DNA from: Methanosarcinales archaeon
Lineage (GTDB): Archaea > Halobacteriota > Methanosarcinia > Methanotrichales > Methanotrichaceae
Direction: 5' to 3'
DNA: 5,210 nucleotides
Assembly: GCA_013415595.1 (NCBI GenBank)
Contig: JAAEEW010000147.1
Coordinates: 1-5,210, forward strand
Positions within the stretch are counted from its first letter, which is position 1, and the number at the start of each line of letters is the position of its first letter. Below are positions 3,623-5,210 of the stretch, in pieces. Made by a program: the position numbers and the translations under genes. The notes below the pieces were generated by a model. That model was given only the letters and a program-made list of their open reading frames with translations. It ran no database searches and was not told the origin of the DNA.

Positions 3623-5210
3623 TGATTACTCCACCCACGTCTGTTACATCCAGCTCCACGACTTTTGCGCCCGATCCCAGTGTCTCCGCCAGGCTCGGCT
3701 TCGTTCTGCCGTCGTCTCCTGAGACCAGCTCTTTAACGTAGAGCCCGCCTTCACAACGAACGGTTATTCTTGCCGATTTTTCCCCAACTTCGTTCAATTC
3801 TGCGCTGTGGACCACACGATGGCGGACCTTATCAGCCCTCCGGTGAGAGACGCGAGTTGGCGTGCGCTGTTCGACAGACCCTACCAATTGATCCAAGGCT
3901 AATTTAAGCTTTTCTTCCGTTGCCGGCTCATCCAGCTCGATGACGGCAGAGTAGGTCTTCGGAAAGGCCCCTTCTTTGAGCTCTTCCACCTTGGGCCGGG
4001 TGGTAATGGACAGGTCCAGGACCTCCACCTTGGGGCTGGCGCTCTGCTTGATCTCCTCTTGCAGGGCTGCCAGATCGATCATCCTGCGCAGCGGATGGAC
4101 CGCCTCCACCACGAAGGGCCTACCGGTTCCCAGCATCCGGGCGTCGATATCCTCGCGCCCGGCGCCGTGAAAGACCGTGTCCGTCGCCCCAGTGGCCTCC
4201 ATCACCGGACCACGGATCAGCTCGTCCACCGACTCCTGGTACATCTTGCCGGTCTGGTGGCAGCGCTCGCAGCCCTTGCCCTTGCACTCCCGGCAGGGCC
4301 ACCTGGTCTGGGGAAATCCCCGCTCCAGCTTGAGGTAGCGCCCGTAGATGTAGAGTGAAGAGACCTGGAGCTCCACCTTTTTCTCGTAGAGGTTGAGGTG
4401 CACGGTCACGTCCGGATTCTTGAAGTCCACCGGCTTTCCGGTCAGGAGAGAGACCCTCTTTCCCACCTCGCGATTCAGCTCCGACTTGAAGGGCTCGGCG
4501 TGCATGGAGCCCCCCTCGGCCAGCAGCAGCTCCTCGTTCTCCGCCAATAGCCCGCTCATTATGGTCCCCACCAGGAAGCTATCGTACTCCAGGTCCTCCA
4601 GGGCGGATGCCGACATCCTGGCCAGCTCGTCCAGGTTGGCCGGGTCCATCTGGCCCAGGCAGACCCAGCACCTCACGTCCTGGTCATCGTCTCCTTTTTG
4701 GCCCAGCCGGAGCCTGGCCGGCCGGAATGCCGGGGCCAGGTCCTCCTGCACCGTCCGGCCCTCCGGCCCCCTGGTCAGGTCTGCGGCCATGGCCAGCACG
4801 GTCTTTACGGACCGGCCCCGCTCCAGGTTGGAAAGGCCGGTGGAGAGCATGGCGAACTGCCGTCCCAGGCAGTTGTCGCAGATCGGTCCCAGCTGGAGCA
4901 CTTTCCGGGCTGTCTCCAGCAGGCCGCCTGCAGCCTCCTGCAGGCCTATCTCCGGCTCACTGTCATCTTTCTTGCCGTGATCAAGCTCGATGTGATCTAT
5001 GTCGCCGTCATCCATCTCACTGTGATCCCTCTCACTGTGATCCCTCTCACTGTGATCCCTCTCACTGTGATCCCTCTCGCCATCGCAAATCTCACTGTGA
5101 TCGAGTTCGCCATTATCTATTTCGCTGTGGTCGAGATCACCGTGATCTATCTCATGGTGATCGAGTTCGGTCTGCTCAGTCTCCCCCCTGTCGAGCTCGC
5201 TTTCATCCAG
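3573..5210 (-). CDS. pus10: tRNA pseudouridine synthase Pus10, 5' end open at window edge
   Basis: Archaeal Pus10 makes pseudouridine at positions 54 and 55 of the tRNA T-loop in the cytoplasm. Counting from the ATG at 5013-5015 (480 residues), the protein shows an N-terminal Cys-rich RNA-binding (THUMP-type) region with PICDNC (Cys46, Cys49) and RCWVC (Cys116, Cys119). A second Cys cluster follows at 241-252 (CRECKGKGCERC). The catalytic motif GREDIDARMLG is at 286-296, with D289 the likely catalytic Asp, and GRPFV comes next. The C-terminal end has VSGDDGRTKPSLAETLG. The recognisable family starts only near residue 30 (LLETARKVL); archaeal Pus10 proteins are usually about 390-440 residues. 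Upstream of the ATG the same frame has no stop and no ATG, GTG or TTG as far as 5210, and it encodes acidic pentapeptide repeats. The true start is therefore either 5015 or beyond the window; I drew the open frame. The 3' end overlaps rpl21e by 50 nt. The identity is secure; the N-terminus is not. Confidence 0.9.
   Translation of the reverse strand: MDESELDRGETEQTELDHHEIDHGDLDHSEIDNGELDHSEICDGERDHSERDHSERDHSERDHSEMDDGDIDHIELDHGKKDDSEPEIGLQEAAGGLLETARKVLQLGPICDNCLGRQFAMLSTGLSNLERGRSVKTVLAMAADLTRGPEGRTVQEDLAPAFRPARLRLGQKGDDDQDVRCWVCLGQMDPANLDELARMSASALEDLEYDSFLVGTIMSGLLAENEELLLAEGGSMHAEPFKSELNREVGKRVSLLTGKPVDFKNPDVTVHLNLYEKKVELQVSSLYIYGRYLKLERGFPQTRWPCRECKGKGCERCHQTGKMYQESVDELIRGPVMEATGATDTVFHGAGREDIDARMLGTGRPFVVEAVHPLRRMIDLAALQEEIKQSASPKVEVLDLSITTRPKVEELKEGAFPKTYSAVIELDEPATEEKLKLALDQLVGSVEQRTPTRVSHRRADKVRHRVVHSAELNEVGEKSARITVRCEGGLYVKELVSGDDGRTKPSLAETLGSGAKVVELDVTDVGGVINGQVTRNSQKVERQAE
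3629..3635 (-). promoter_or_regulatory. Shine-Dalgarno site of rpl21e
   Basis: GGTGGAG on the minus strand ends six nucleotides before the L21e ATG and is a good match to the archaeal anti-Shine-Dalgarno sequence. It lies inside pus10 coding sequence. It fixes the L21e start and shows that L21e can be initiated independently of where Pus10 translation ends. Confidence 0.6.
4956..5210 (-). repeat. 15-nt tandem repeat encoding D-H-(S/G)-E pentapeptides
   Basis: Seventeen consecutive 15-nt units are in exact register. On the plus strand the unit is CTCACTGTGATCCCT; four perfect tandem copies lie at 5016-5075 and diverged copies lie on both sides. Read on the minus strand in the pus10 frame, every unit is one pentapeptide, such as RDHSE (four times), LDHSE, IDHGD, IDNGE, LDHHE and IDHIE. 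Differences between units often leave the residue unchanged (GAT/GAC for Asp, AGT/AGC for Ser, GAG/GAA for Glu), or swap Ile for Leu. This suggests translation with selection on the peptide. The perfect block looks like a recent expansion. The array probably continues past the window edge. The product would be a strongly acidic, His-rich, probably disordered N-terminal extension of Pus10; I know of no function for it. Confidence 0.9.

Noticed and set aside
4393..4980. Plus-strand open frame of 195 codons
   Set aside because: It is antisense to the Cys-rich half of pus10; the Ser/Arg/Pro-rich product has no recognisable motif.

Overview
The window looks like a piece of a GC-rich archaeal chromosome, most likely a methanogenic euryarchaeote of the Methanosarcinales type (a Methanothrix/Methanotrichaceae-like relative is my best guess; the lineage is an inference from gene content and protein flavour, not from a search). 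All six supported genes are on the minus strand and read from right to left: pus10 (tRNA pseudouridine synthase), rpl21e (ribosomal protein L21e), rpoF (RNA polymerase subunit Rpo4/Rpb4), a DUF655 helix-hairpin-helix protein, ksgA (16S rRNA dimethyladenosine transferase) and aroA (EPSP synthase).

The first five genes are packed like one translation and transcription operon. pus10 overlaps rpl21e by 50 nt, rpl21e and rpoF are 1 nt apart, rpoF and DUF655 are about 5 nt apart, and DUF655 and ksgA share an ATGA stop/start overlap. The order L21e, Rpo4, DUF655, KsgA is a well-known conserved archaeal neighbourhood. It joins ribosome structure, RNA polymerase and RNA modification. aroA follows after a 60-nt gap that holds a 19-nt tandem duplication and an AT-rich, promoter-like box. 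aroA therefore probably has its own promoter as well as possible readthrough from upstream.

The edges are the unusual part. At the right edge the pus10 reading frame stays open past its first ATG (5013-5015) to the end of the window. There it encodes 17 consecutive in-register pentapeptides with consensus (I/L/R)-D-H-(S/G)-E, written as a 15-nt tandem repeat that includes four perfect copies. At the left edge, about 300 nt downstream of aroA without a credible gene hold another 15/30-nt-period array, with an exact 12-nt box recurring every 30 nt. Part of this array is in the aroA reading frame and gives a related acidic/His/Ser pentad pattern, but three TGA codons and a frame-shifting indel interrupt it. 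It looks like a decayed coding repeat or a minisatellite of the same family.

The core genes are ordinary and confidently identified. The repeat tracts, their GATC richness and the uncertain N-terminus of Pus10 are the points to re-examine. No RNA gene, insertion sequence, CRISPR array or plus-strand gene is supported.
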